From Algoriphagus sp. AK58 (GTDB lineage: Bacteria; Bacteroidota; Bacteroidia; Cytophagales; Cyclobacteriaceae), in assembly GCF_014324365.1 (NCBI RefSeq), contig NZ_QEIG01000008.1, positions 558,001 through 622,000 on the forward strand: a stretch of 64,000 nt of DNA, written 5' to 3'. Of the stretch, positions 18,354-27,420 are shown in pieces. Below the pieces are notes generated by a model, which saw only the letters and a list, made by a program, of their open reading frames with translations, searched no databases and was not told where the DNA came from. How positions within the stretch are numbered: the first letter of the stretch is position 1; every line of letters begins with the position of its first letter. The position numbers and the translations under genes were made by a program.

Positions 18354-21029
18354 TCACAAATCAAACTTCACGGTCAGCAAGCCATATCTGGGTTGAACCA
18401 AAAAGGAATAGGTACTGATCAAGCTTTCATTAAAGCTATCTCTTCTGATTGACCGGGTATCCAGAATATTCCAGACTGAAACTTTGAATTCCCAGGGACT
18501 TTTCTTCCCCTGGTAACTCAAAAAAGCATTTAAGAAATCAAAATTGCTTTCTGTTCGAGTTTGCTGGTTGAGATACGTATTATAAGTATAATCCGCTTTC
18601 AACTTCAATCCTTTGACAATGTCCAGGTCTATGTCCAGTTTGGGACTGTGCGTAGTAAAGGTATTTTGGATCTCGCCTGAGTTATACTGATTGGAAGTGA
18701 ACGCATAGCTGAGTTTGACCTCCAGTATTTTGAAAAAGGTGGTAATCAGACGGGTGTCATAGGTCTGCGAAAACTGCTGATTTTGTGCAGGCAGTTCATT
18801 CAGCACGAGATTAGTAGAAAAAGCATTCCATTGTCCGCCCACTTCGAATTTCAGCTTATTGAGCGACTTATCCAGCCTCAGATCTCCATTCAATGTCTCA
18901 TTGACTGGAGCTACATTGAGCACCGAAAACAAGCGATTAATCCCCGAAAAATCAGTGGTGGTAACCAGTTCATCCCGCTTTCTTTGGTAATTCAGATTGC
19001 CAAAAAGGGTCAGTCCTGAAAACATGTCAAAATGGTTATAACTCAATGCGTGGGTTGAAAACAGTCCATTATCCAACACCCGATTGCCCTGGAAAATCGC
19101 ATTATAATCCTGCAAAACCAAGCCTTGCGCGAGTTTCTGAACGTCCATAAAGTTCGCTTCCGTCTGGAAACGGTAAGTAAGGGATCGGTTGGACTTGATA
19201 GACCATTTGGCATACATACCCGGCAATGCCAGCACCTTATCATAGGAAAGACTTGAATTGATCTGCTCATCGCTCCAGGTAAAGCGGTGCAAATTCACAT
19301 TGGGACTCAAAATCCATTTTTTCCACTTGGTCTTCCAGGTCATTCCCAAAAACAAGTCCTGAAATCCGAAACGATTGTCATTATCAAAGTCCTCAAAAGA
19401 CTCTTCGGCGTCCTCTTGACTCAAGTCACCCCAGAGGCTTTGACTCAAATGCTGATAGCCTAGTGACCAATTCAAATGGTTGGTAGGGTTGAGGATATGG
19501 TAGTAATTGACTACTCCTTCCCAAGTTTGGGTCAAAATCTCCTGAGCCTGTAAAAACCGAAAACTCTCCGCATCTGAAATCGGGTACAAACCCAAAAGAG
19601 GTTTGAGATTGGTTGTCAAGTCATACAGCGGATCCGAAAATTTCCTTTCCCAATTGGCTTCTATCGAATACACCCGCTTTTCACTGGGTGCATGGTACCA
19701 TTCTGCTTTTTGCTGAAGAGAATACGGCCTTCGGGTATTGATGGCGGCAAGATTTTGAGAATTTTCTCCAAAACGGGAATTCAGAAGGTTGCTATTTTCT
19801 ATCTCTGAAAATTTCCCAAAGAAGCTGTATTTGACAAAAGTCTCCTCTTTTGGGGTAAAAGTCAGCGCATATTTAGCCAATCCTGACTTGTTTTCGACCT
19901 CACTGGCCGAGTTTAGCAATTCCTGATTGTTCTCAGCTGTATTGAGATAGGTTCTTAAAGAAGTACTCCCGAGCTTATTATCAGATTGTGATGCAATCAA
20001 AAACCCGGTGTGTCTCCATTTTTTGCTGGGTGTGTAGTTGATATTCAAAGCACCTACGGAGGTTTCCAAAGAGTACGCATTCGTTCGGCTGGCCAAGGGT
20101 ATCCCCAAATCATCTGCATTGAGCTGTACTCTTGAACCGGCTCTTGAAGCTAAGCCCCCCATGCCTCCGCTAAAGCGGAAGTAGTCCTGAAGAGTAAAAG
20201 TTTGCTCGCCTACATTATTGGTGCCTGCGATTAGGTTGAGATTCAATTTGGGTGCATAGTAAAACGTATTGGCATGCCCAAGGAACCTTTCTTGTGGTCC
20301 TCCTCCTGCAGTCAGGTCTCCAAACACCATATTCTTCTTTCCGTCTTTGAGCTGGATATTCAGAGCCAAGGTCTCATCGTTGTCCAACCCTCTCACAGGA
20401 GCAATTTCATTGAAATTTTTCAACACCTGAACCCGATCCACTGCATTGGCAGGAAGGTTTTTGGTAGCCAGCTTGGTATCACCGTCAAAAAATGTCTTCC
20501 CGTCCACCAGTACTTTGTCTACCTTTTTCCCTTGGACTTTCACCTCTCCGTTTTCATCCACTTGGAATCCGGGAAGCTTTTCCAGCACATCACTCAGCTT
20601 TCGTTCCGTACCGGTAGTAAAGGCATCCGTTTTATAGGTGAGCGTATCCCCTTTCATGGTCACGGGCATTTCCGAGACTACTTCCACCAGCCCCAGCTCG
20701 GTATCACTTTGCTGCAATCGAACCAAAATGGGAGTTTCTGAATCCCATTCCTTGATTGGCATTTCAAATTGACGGTACCCGACAAAGGAAACCCGAAGCA
20801 AATATTCCGCTCCAGGCGCAAGAGTCACCTTAAACCGGCCTTCATCATTGGATATCCCAAAGCCCCCGATTTTCTGAGTGCTTTGGTTGATCGCGACCAC
20901 ATTGGCATACGGAATCGGCCGATTAAGCGAATCCAAGACCTGCCCAATCATCGGTTTGTTTTGCCCAAAAGCGGAAAAAGAAAATCCAATAAGAAAGGCA
21001 AGCAGGAGCAGTCTTTTAGAAAAAGGCAT
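18354..21029 (-). CDS. Outer-membrane beta-barrel / TonB-dependent receptor-like protein
   Basis: 891 residues. Signal peptide ending SFSAFGQ, a carboxypeptidase-regulatory-like domain (IGQVLDSLNRPIPYANVVAI, VSFVGYRQFEMP), a plug-like region (LVEVVSEMPVTMKGDTLTYKTDAFTTGTERKLSDVLEKLPG, VDKVLVDGKTFFDGD) and a long C-terminal barrel ending in TVKFDL. This is the Bacteroidota family often found beside GLPGLI proteins, as here, where the GLPGLI gene lies upstream on the same strand. The cargo is unknown; the pairing with a sensor kinase system suggests a regulated envelope function. Confidence 0.9.
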   Translation of the reverse strand: MPFSKRLLLLAFLIGFSFSAFGQNKPMIGQVLDSLNRPIPYANVVAINQSTQKIGGFGISNDEGRFKVTLAPGAEYLLRVSFVGYRQFEMPIKEWDSETPILVRLQQSDTELGLVEVVSEMPVTMKGDTLTYKTDAFTTGTERKLSDVLEKLPGFQVDENGEVKVQGKKVDKVLVDGKTFFDGDTKLATKNLPANAVDRVQVLKNFNEIAPVRGLDNDETLALNIQLKDGKKNMVFGDLTAGGGPQERFLGHANTFYYAPKLNLNLIAGTNNVGEQTFTLQDYFRFSGGMGGLASRAGSRVQLNADDLGIPLASRTNAYSLETSVGALNINYTPSKKWRHTGFLIASQSDNKLGSTSLRTYLNTAENNQELLNSASEVENKSGLAKYALTFTPKEETFVKYSFFGKFSEIENSNLLNSRFGENSQNLAAINTRRPYSLQQKAEWYHAPSEKRVYSIEANWERKFSDPLYDLTTNLKPLLGLYPISDAESFRFLQAQEILTQTWEGVVNYYHILNPTNHLNWSLGYQHLSQSLWGDLSQEDAEESFEDFDNDNRFGFQDLFLGMTWKTKWKKWILSPNVNLHRFTWSDEQINSSLSYDKVLALPGMYAKWSIKSNRSLTYRFQTEANFMDVQKLAQGLVLQDYNAIFQGNRVLDNGLFSTHALSYNHFDMFSGLTLFGNLNYQRKRDELVTTTDFSGINRLFSVLNVAPVNETLNGDLRLDKSLNKLKFEVGGQWNAFSTNLVLNELPAQNQQFSQTYDTRLITTFFKILEVKLSYAFTSNQYNSGEIQNTFTTHSPKLDIDLDIVKGLKLKADYTYNTYLNQQTRTESNFDFLNAFLSYQGKKSPWEFKVSVWNILDTRSIRRDSFNESLISTYSFLVQPRYGLLTVKFDL

Positions 21030-21063
21030 GTTGGTTTAGTCTTCTTTTGATGGTTGAATTTCC

Positions 21064-21102
21064 GGTGAGTGGGGACCTGTCAGCAACAGGCAGGCACTCA
21101 CC
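21064..21102 (-). promoter_or_regulatory. Nested hairpin upstream of the beta-barrel gene
   Basis: GGTGAGTG (21064-21071) pairs with CACTCACC (21095-21102), with an inner CCTG/CAGG pairing. It lies 35 bp before the start of the 18354-21029 gene, between it and the GLPGLI gene, so it could be a partial terminator or a leader structure. No clear T-run follows. Confidence 0.4.
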
Positions 21103-21188
21103 AGGGCAACGGCATGTGGGTTAAGTATAAAATATGAAGTCAGAAAGCTGAAATGGGCCTAGAGTAAAACCTATCGTTGATCGCCCAA

Positions 21189-21245
21189 AGTCTCACATCT
21201 TATGTCTAATGTCTAGCGTCTTGTGTCTTGTATCTCGCTTCCTGC
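21189..21245. repeat. Degenerate 7-bp tandem repeat
   Basis: On the + strand GTCT recurs every 7 bases (ATGTCTA, ATGTCTA, GCGTCTT, GTGTCTT and neighbours). On the other strand this reads wAGACnn. It is non-coding and located just past the stop of the GLPGLI gene. A similar heptad array is at 44561-44585. Confidence 0.55.
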
Positions 21246-21253
21246 TTCTAAAA

Positions 21254-22087
21254 TCAATTTCCTATCCGAATCGTAAACTGATTCCCCTCACCGGGCTTAC
21301 CCTGGTAGCGGTTCATCATCTGCTTCATACCTTCTTCCTGAACAGCTTTAAACTCCGCCCGTGTGACTTCCTTGCCTCTCTTGGGGCGGATGATGGCGAC
21401 AGGTTCGGCAGAAGGATTGAGTTCGATTTTCTCGCAAATCAGGGTTCTTCCAGAATTATGTACTTCCAAAATCAGCCCGGGAAGCCCGAAATAGTTTTCT
21501 GGTCCGTGCGGCACTGGAATCTCCGGCGTAAACCATGCCGTCACTTGGATCGTGTCTTTGACATTTTCCATCTCGGTCATACCGGTAGAAAAGCGCTGAG
21601 AATCCACAATTCGGGAATAGGTGGCTTTTTGAGCAGTATAGTTCCCGATTTTCTTGGTCTCACCGGTGAGTTCCCATTCCGCAGGTTCGAGCGCATCTTT
21701 GATCAGAAATTCCTTTCCCATCACATCCTGTTCCTGTTCGAAGGTTTGTTCGGCGATGTTTTTATACAGCACACGGTCTTGGCTTCCCTGATTGATTACG
21801 ATCTGCATTCCTCCTGAGGAAGCGGTCGCCGGTCCACCGCCAAGGCTTTCCACCTGCTTCCAGTTGGACTCCGTTGGGGTAAACGAGAGCACATAATCCC
21901 GCTCCATTTGTTTTTTCAGTTGAGCTTGAATTTCGGCCATTTGATCTGGTGCCATTTTGGTGGAGTCCATCTGTAGTCTAATCTGGGAAGAAGACTTGTA
22001 GTAAGCGCGACCGGTAAGCCCTTGAGCCATTACTTGGACGAATGCGAAAAGCATGAGGCCTGTCAGAATAAGAATGCGTGTGTTCAT
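21254..22087 (-). CDS. GLPGLI family protein
   Basis: 277 residues with signal peptide (FVQVMAQG). It contains the family signature YFGLPGLILEVHNSGRT, and DYVLSFTPTESNW near the N-terminus. GLPGLI proteins are exported Bacteroidota proteins of unknown function that commonly accompany a beta-barrel/TonB receptor, here the 18354-21029 gene. It is divergent from the sensor kinase gene, with a three-repeat candidate operator in the shared promoter region. Confidence 0.92.
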   Translation of the reverse strand: MNTRILILTGLMLFAFVQVMAQGLTGRAYYKSSSQIRLQMDSTKMAPDQMAEIQAQLKKQMERDYVLSFTPTESNWKQVESLGGGPATASSGGMQIVINQGSQDRVLYKNIAEQTFEQEQDVMGKEFLIKDALEPAEWELTGETKKIGNYTAQKATYSRIVDSQRFSTGMTEMENVKDTIQVTAWFTPEIPVPHGPENYFGLPGLILEVHNSGRTLICEKIELNPSAEPVAIIRPKRGKEVTRAEFKAVQEEGMKQMMNRYQGKPGEGNQFTIRIGN

Positions 22088-22136
22088 AGTATGTTGGTTT
22101 TCGGATACAAAGAAGAAGTATCCAAAGAAAACACTG

Positions 22137-22164
22137 CGTTAAGCACTGTTAACGTGTGTTAACT
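22137..22164. promoter_or_regulatory. Three GTTAA direct repeats, 10-bp period (candidate response-regulator operator)
   Basis: GTTAA occurs at 22138-22142, 22148-22152 and 22158-22162, exactly one helical turn apart, each copy after the first preceded by TGT or TG. It lies in the 116-bp region between the divergent GLPGLI and histidine kinase genes. OmpR-family regulators bind direct repeats with about 10-11 bp phasing, so the adjacent regulator (23745-24425) is the natural candidate. Confidence 0.55.
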
Positions 22165-22203
22165 CCAGTTTTTTACCCTTTATTATCCAGCTAATTTAGC
22201 AGC

Positions 22204-23748
22204 ATGAATAAACTGAAATTCAAGCGAATCGGAATTTTAATCGGAGTGACTTTACTCTTTTCGATCGGGATTCAGGCTTGGCGTATGATTTCCCAGTTTG
22301 AATTGATCCAAACTCAACTTCAAGCCGATATTCAAGAAAGCTTGGACAATGCCGTGGAGAATTACTTTGCAGAATTGGCGAAAACAGACGTCATTGCTAT
22401 GACCGACCTGCCCAAGGGGCAATTGAGCTTTTCGCCAGACAGCCTTCCAGAACCCAAGCAAATTCGTCACATCCAAATCGAGCGATTGGACAGTACTGGA
22501 GGATTTTTTGATCGGGTGACCAAAAGTGATCGGATTTTTCAAACCATCCAAAAGGCCGAAACAGGAGGATTTGATTCTGCATTTTGGAGTAACATAAAGG
22601 GAGATTCGACCTCAGGCCTCGTTTTGATGGACTCTTCGCGAAAAATGGCTTTGGATCAAAAAAACAGACTTCAGGTGTTTTTTGGAAAAGACCAAGCTGA
22701 CAGCATCAATAACCTAAAGATTTTCACCAGCAAAATCATCATCTCCATCACGAGGGATAGTCTTGACTTTGACAAAATCAACGCATTACTATTCAACGAA
22801 CTAGACCGAAGAAGTATCACGATCAACTATCGACTCTATCAGCTCTCAGGAGATGCCAAAGAGGATAGTGTCTTGTTGAATTCCAAAGAAAAAATGCCAT
22901 TTAAAGTGATTTCTCGGTCCACTTTTTTACCGCCGGGACAATCCCTCGAATTGCATTTTGAAAATACAGCCCTCACGGTATTGAATAGAGGATTGGCCGA
23001 AATCCTGATTTCATTCGCCTTTTTAGCCATCATCGCCTACGCCTTTTACTACCTCTACCAAACGATCAAAAACCAAAAGGAAATCGCCGAGATCAAGCAG
23101 GATCTGATTGCCAATATCACCCACGAATTCAAAACTCCCATCGCCACCACGCTGTCTGCGATTGAAGGAATTCAGCAATTTAATCCCGAAAATGACCCAT
23201 CAAAAACCGACCGCTACCTAGGCATCTCCAAAACCCAATTACTAAAGCTGAATCAGATGGTAGAAAAACTACTCGAAACGGCCACACTGGACTCGGATCA
23301 GCTGGTGATGAAAAAGGAGCAGATCGAACCCGAACCGCTTTTGCGACAACTCGTCCAAAAATTCCAGACCTTGGCGCCGCAAAAACAGATTGATTTGACT
23401 CTTCCTGCCCATTGCAAACCTATTTTTGTCGATCCCTTTCATTTTGAAAATGTACTTTCCAATCTGCTGGACAATGCTATCAAATACGGAGGAGAAAAAA
23501 TCCACATCTGCTTGGATCAAAACGGATTGCACAAAATCCGCATTCATGACAACGGGGGAAATATTGCATCTGAGCAAAAAGAGCGGGTGTTTGAGCAGTT
23601 TTACCGCATCCCCAAAGGGGATATTCATGATGTGAAAGGTTTTGGAATCGGATTGTACTACGTGAAAAAAATCCTGGAAAAGCACGAGGGAAAAATCGAA
23701 CTTGAACTCGGTAAAAACTCCACCACTTTTATTACCTATTGGCCATGA
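22204..23748 (+). CDS. Two-component sensor histidine kinase
   Basis: 514 residues. Membrane helix at about 9-25, a periplasmic sensor region of about 235 residues, a second helix at about 263-286, then HisKA with the phosphorylated His307 (ITHEFKTP) and the ATP-binding domain (N box LLDNAIKY around Asn424, G box GFGIGLYYV). No HAMP domain is obvious. The stop overlaps the response regulator start (ATGA), so translation is coupled. The sensor region is not recognisable, so the signal is unknown; the neighbourhood suggests it controls the divergent GLPGLI and barrel genes. Confidence 0.95.
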   Translation: MNKLKFKRIGILIGVTLLFSIGIQAWRMISQFELIQTQLQADIQESLDNAVENYFAELAKTDVIAMTDLPKGQLSFSPDSLPEPKQIRHIQIERLDSTGGFFDRVTKSDRIFQTIQKAETGGFDSAFWSNIKGDSTSGLVLMDSSRKMALDQKNRLQVFFGKDQADSINNLKIFTSKIIISITRDSLDFDKINALLFNELDRRSITINYRLYQLSGDAKEDSVLLNSKEKMPFKVISRSTFLPPGQSLELHFENTALTVLNRGLAEILISFAFLAIIAYAFYYLYQTIKNQKEIAEIKQDLIANITHEFKTPIATTLSAIEGIQQFNPENDPSKTDRYLGISKTQLLKLNQMVEKLLETATLDSDQLVMKKEQIEPEPLLRQLVQKFQTLAPQKQIDLTLPAHCKPIFVDPFHFENVLSNLLDNAIKYGGEKIHICLDQNGLHKIRIHDNGGNIASEQKERVFEQFYRIPKGDIHDVKGFGIGLYYVKKILEKHEGKIELELGKNSTTFITYWP

Positions 23749-24425
23749 GTAAAATCAATGTACTTCTAGCCGAAGACGAATTGGCCCTTGGAATGATCAT
23801 TCAGGAAAGTCTGGAAAGCCGGGATTTCAAGGTAAGGCTCTGCGGAGACGGACAAAAAGCATGGGAATCCTATCAGGAGCAAAAGCCCGATGTGCTGGTC
23901 TTGGACGTGATGATGCCCAAAAAAGACGGCTTCTCGCTGGCTGCCGAAATCCGGAAAATCGACCCACATACCCCGATTATTTTTCTGACCTCCAAGAGTC
24001 AGACCGAGGATGTGGTGAAGGGTTTTGGCTTGGGTGCCAATGATTACGTGCGCAAACCGTTCAGTATGGAAGAACTTATCGTGCGGATCAAAGCACATCT
24101 GGATCGGCTACGAAGTCGGCAAAGTCAAAGCGATTGGATTGCGCTAGGCAAGTACGAATTTCACCCTACCCGACAATTGCTGAAGCTCGGAGAAAGCGAA
24201 CAACCGCTCACCTCCAGAGAATCCCAACTGCTGCAAATCTTATTGCAAAACGCCAATGACATCACCGATCGCACATTGATTCTGAATCAGATCTGGGGCT
24301 CAGACGACTTTTTCAACGCCCGCAGCATGGATGTCTTTATCACCAAGCTCCGCAAAAAACTACAGGATGACCCTGATATCCAGATTCTGAATGTGCGTGG
24401 ATACGGGTTTAAGTTGGTGTGTTGA
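23745..24425 (+). CDS. OmpR family response regulator
   Basis: 226 residues from ATG 23745, inside the ATGA overlap with the kinase stop; an in-frame TTG at 23739 is less likely. Receiver domain with phospho-acceptor Asp54 (LVLDVMMPKKDG), conserved Thr/Lys (FLTSKS, VRKPFS), then a winged-helix DNA-binding domain (LTSRESQLLQILLQNAND, ending NVRGYGFKLVC). It is the partner of the preceding kinase and the probable binder of the GTTAA repeats at 22137-22164. Confidence 0.96.
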   Translation: MSKINVLLAEDELALGMIIQESLESRDFKVRLCGDGQKAWESYQEQKPDVLVLDVMMPKKDGFSLAAEIRKIDPHTPIIFLTSKSQTEDVVKGFGLGANDYVRKPFSMEELIVRIKAHLDRLRSRQSQSDWIALGKYEFHPTRQLLKLGESEQPLTSRESQLLQILLQNANDITDRTLILNQIWGSDDFFNARSMDVFITKLRKKLQDDPDIQILNVRGYGFKLVC

Positions 24426-24485
24426 AGGTTTTTCGGATTACAAATCCATCGATAGGAAATTCGAGATTGCAAATATCAACTAGCG

Positions 24486-24520
24486 GAATGTGCGTGGGCA
24501 TGGGTTTAAGCTGGTGTGTG
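24486..24520 (+). repeat. Partial duplicate of the response regulator 3' end
   Basis: This reads NVRGHGFKLVC, nearly repeating the last codons of the regulator (NVRGYGFKLVC, 24390-24422) about 97 bp further on, with four or five base differences. The frame stays open a little beyond the regulator's end (VRKPLKEW). It looks like the relic of a second regulator gene or a short tail duplication. Confidence 0.6.
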
Positions 24521-24544
24521 TTAGGAAGCCTCTAAAAGAATGGA

Positions 24545-25417
24545 TTAAAAGACCCTTACAACAATCACATTGTGGCCTATGCCTTTAAAGCTTATGGATT
24601 CGGCTTGATTTTCGGCGTTGACTAAATAAACGCGTTCGCGGTCAACTTCGCTGCTAGACAAAAATCTGTCCGAATTAATGCGTTTGAACTCTTGAAGGAT
24701 TTGCTCTCTCGATAGATTTTCAAATACAACTTTAAGTTCTTCCACGGAAGGAATAAACCAATCTCGATACCCATTTTCTTCGAACACTGATGCAGAATAA
24801 AATGCGTTTAAGGGATTGGTATTTAAAATTTTTTGGAGATAAATATCTGTGTTTGTTTCCCCTGTTCCAAAATTTCTACTAGTTCCAATCAACCTAAATT
24901 CAAGTGGGCTCCAAACAAAATTATCATAAAATGCCGCCTCTAGAGATCTGGCTTCCATGTAACGGTAGCCTTTGGAGTAATCTCCCCCATCAAAAAAAAC
25001 AATACCTCCACCCGGCCCTTTGTCTCCAAGAGAAAATGGTTCTTGAGGAATCGCTTCCGTTTTGAACGTGAATGCATCGCTTAGAAACTCCCCTGACTCA
25101 GTCTTTACATAAGCTTTTATCGAATAGGAGGCATTGGGCTGAAGGCCAAAAACTTTATGCTGGATTTTCCCGATTCGCCTTAAATCGGATACCCGTTTTT
25201 CTCCGGAAATAAGGTTATCCAAATTGGAATAAATGACTCCACGATCGATAATTTCCTGATCCCCGACTTGCATTAATTGAGAGGAAAGCAAAGCTCTAAC
25301 CTAACTTACCGAGGTAACACCTAAAATCTCCAGCCTGACTTCATCCTCCTTTGGAGTTAATTCACAGGAAGTAAAAAGGAGAATGGACCAAATCCAAAAA
25401 TTAACCTTGTTTCTCAT
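24545..25417 (-). pseudogene. FN3-like lipoprotein gene interrupted by an in-frame TAG
   Basis: A lipoprotein start (MRNKVNFWIWSILLFTSCELTPKEDEV, lipobox FTSC) reads into LEILGVTSVS, then meets TAG at 25301-25303. The same frame continues as VRALLSSQLMQVGDQEIIDRGVIYSNLDN, which completes a fibronectin-type repeat (VTSVS..LLSSQL..GD..I.DRGVIYS). A C-terminal domain follows (DKGPGGGIVFFDGG, RYMEA, NGYRDWFIPSVEEL), the ending of DUF1566-type surface proteins. With the stop read through, the protein would be 290 residues. One base change would restore it, so the damage is recent, or it is a sequencing error. Confidence 0.75.
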
Positions 25418-25742
25418 AATTAATCCAACAATCTCACCAATTAAACGAAGAAATTGGGTGTTTGTTATTTTGATTTGATCCGGCTTCAAGTTGTTGTTGA
25501 TTATTCAGATTTAAAATCTTCCCAAAAGAATTCAAAATTGACCCAATTCCTAAAGCGGAATTTTCACCACCGAAGAAAGCTGATATGCTTTGGGATCGAA
25601 TCATTTATGACACAGATAATATCAGTTCAGTAAATAATTTATTAAAAAAGTGTCTTCCAAAACCGAAACCTTGAAAGCCTTTCAACTGGAGGGATCTATC
25701 ACTGGAGGAGATGTGAGTCTCGATGGTTTGAAGTCTCTTCTT

Positions 25743-27149
25743 CTAATTTTTCACAGGCAACCTAGCTCCGGTCTCCCTCCACCACTTTTCCAGCTTACTT
25801 TTCAGCTCAACAACAAGTTTCGGCAATTGATTAGCGAGGTTGGTTTGCTCCAAAGGATCTTTGCTCAAATCAAACAATTCCACCTCCTCGCTCTCGAAAT
25901 AATAAATCAACTTATATTGACCTGACCGCACGATGGAATAGGGCTTGACATCGGGCTCCCGATAATGCGGAAAATGCCAAAACAAATCCCGATCAGCCAA
26001 GGCTTCTTTTTGGAAGAGCACAGAGGTTAGACTGACTCCATCGGTGCCAGCCTTCTTTTCTCCCTCTATATCCAAAATCGTTGGTACCCAATCCATGGTA
26101 ATAATTGGCACCTGTGATACTGTACCTGAAGGAATCCGTCCCGGCAGGGAGACAATCGTGGGCACACGAATGCCTCCCTCGTAAGGATACCCCTTGAATG
26201 AGCGGAGGCCAAGATTTACCGTAACCGGATTTTGGGGATTACCGATCAGTCCGCCATTATCAGAGGTAAAGATGATTAGGGTGTTTTTCCGAAGTCCCAA
26301 CCGATCCAACTCGGCCAATACCTTTCCCACATTTTGATCCAGGTTTTCTACCAAAGCCGCATAGATGGGATTCTTTTGGATACCTGGCGTCTTTGCTTTG
26401 TATTTTTCTACCAACACTTCTGGACCCATGATCGGTGTGTGTACGGCATAAGGCGCCCAATGGATAAAAAATGGATCGGGTCGATTTTGGATAAATTTCA
26501 CAATTTCATCCCCCTCCCGATCTGTAAGAAATTCTCCTTCTTTTCGGGAAGGCACATTTTTCAAGACATAGGATGGATCCTCGTTTTTTGCCAGATAAGG
26601 ATCAAAGTAGCTGGAAGGCTGCCCAAGATCATTGCCTCCGATATTGAGGTCAAATCCTTGATTTTCGGGATGATTGCCTTCTTCCCCCAAGTGCCATTTC
26701 CCTACATGAAGTGTAGTGAATCCCAGGGATTTCATTCGCTCCGCAATAGTCTCCTCCTCCTGTGGCAGGAAACCTTGATTTTTGGGGGTTTTCAATACCT
26801 GTCCTTCATTTTCCTCCAAATCAGTAGGCAATGCAAAACCCGAACCTCCCTGAAATTTTGCCCGAATCCAATCGGTGATTCCAGTACGAGCCGGATATTT
26901 ACCCGTCATAAGAGCTGCCCGACTCGGAGAGCAAATCGCCGCTGCTGAGTAGGATTGGACAAACTTCATCCCTTCTCTCGCCAGTCGGTCGATGTGTGGA
27001 GTCTCATAAAAATCACTTCCAAACGCGCCCAAATCCGTGGCCCCAAGGTCATCCACATGAATTAGAATGACATTGAGTTTGGTTTTTTCCTGAGAAAAAC
27101 CTGTCAAACTGAATAAAATCAGAATACTCCAGAGGATAAAAGCACGCAT
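25743..27149 (-). CDS. Sulfatase (arylsulfatase family), exported
   Basis: 468 residues with signal peptide (ILFSLTGFSQ). The sulfatase motif CSPSR has Cys73 as the residue converted to formylglycine; Asp33 and Asp34 (IHVDDLG) are metal ligands; further signatures are GKYPARTGITDW, GKWHLG and FTSDNGG. It should hydrolyse sulfate esters, probably on polysaccharides, in the periplasm or at the surface. No dedicated maturase with catalytic cysteines is in the window; the SUMF1-domain protein at 58653-59408 lacks them. It is transcribed alone. Confidence 0.95.
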   Translation of the reverse strand: MRAFILWSILILFSLTGFSQEKTKLNVILIHVDDLGATDLGAFGSDFYETPHIDRLAREGMKFVQSYSAAAICSPSRAALMTGKYPARTGITDWIRAKFQGGSGFALPTDLEENEGQVLKTPKNQGFLPQEEETIAERMKSLGFTTLHVGKWHLGEEGNHPENQGFDLNIGGNDLGQPSSYFDPYLAKNEDPSYVLKNVPSRKEGEFLTDREGDEIVKFIQNRPDPFFIHWAPYAVHTPIMGPEVLVEKYKAKTPGIQKNPIYAALVENLDQNVGKVLAELDRLGLRKNTLIIFTSDNGGLIGNPQNPVTVNLGLRSFKGYPYEGGIRVPTIVSLPGRIPSGTVSQVPIITMDWVPTILDIEGEKKAGTDGVSLTSVLFQKEALADRDLFWHFPHYREPDVKPYSIVRSGQYKLIYYFESEEVELFDLSKDPLEQTNLANQLPKLVVELKSKLEKWWRETGARLPVKN

Positions 27150-27350
27150 AGTTTTTGACTTATAGGTTGGATAAAATCAATTCATTAATAAAATCGTCCG
27201 GAACGCAACTTGTCCCCGTATCTAGGATTGTAATCTTTATACAGTTTGGTTTATTCAGTTTAGTCCCCAAGTCAGAGGATTCGGGAGGGAAATCCAAGCC
27301 CCTTCCGGGCCTCTGCACCATTTTTGAAGGGTAATGATTTCCAGGAGGAG

Positions 27351-27384
27351 ATTTTTCAAAGTTCGAAACTTAGGAAAAGTTGGA
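27351..27384. repeat. Imperfect palindrome of the TTTTCCAAAG family
   Basis: TTTTTCAAAGTTC-GAAACTTAGGAAAAG resembles the perfect palindrome at 29539-29571, with mismatches. It is non-coding, between the sulfatase and the DUF2490 gene, just before a terminator. Confidence 0.5.
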
Positions 27385-27390
27385 TCACAA

Positions 27391-27414
27391 AAAAACCGGG
27401 ATCGCCCGGTTTTT
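27391..27414 (-). terminator. Terminator after the DUF2490 gene
   Basis: Ten-pair stem AAAAACCGGG / CCCGGTTTTT with loop ATCG (+ strand), followed by further Ts on the minus strand. It lies 6 bp past the stop of the 27421-28116 gene. Confidence 0.8.
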
Positions 27415-27420
27415 CAATTT

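Noticed and set aside
25498..25672. Open frame of 58 codons (contains KKADMLWDRIIYDT) on the + strand between the broken lipoprotein gene and the sulfatase
   Set aside because: No convincing start until late in the frame, no recognisable family and no neighbours in an operon; could be a relic but cannot be supported.
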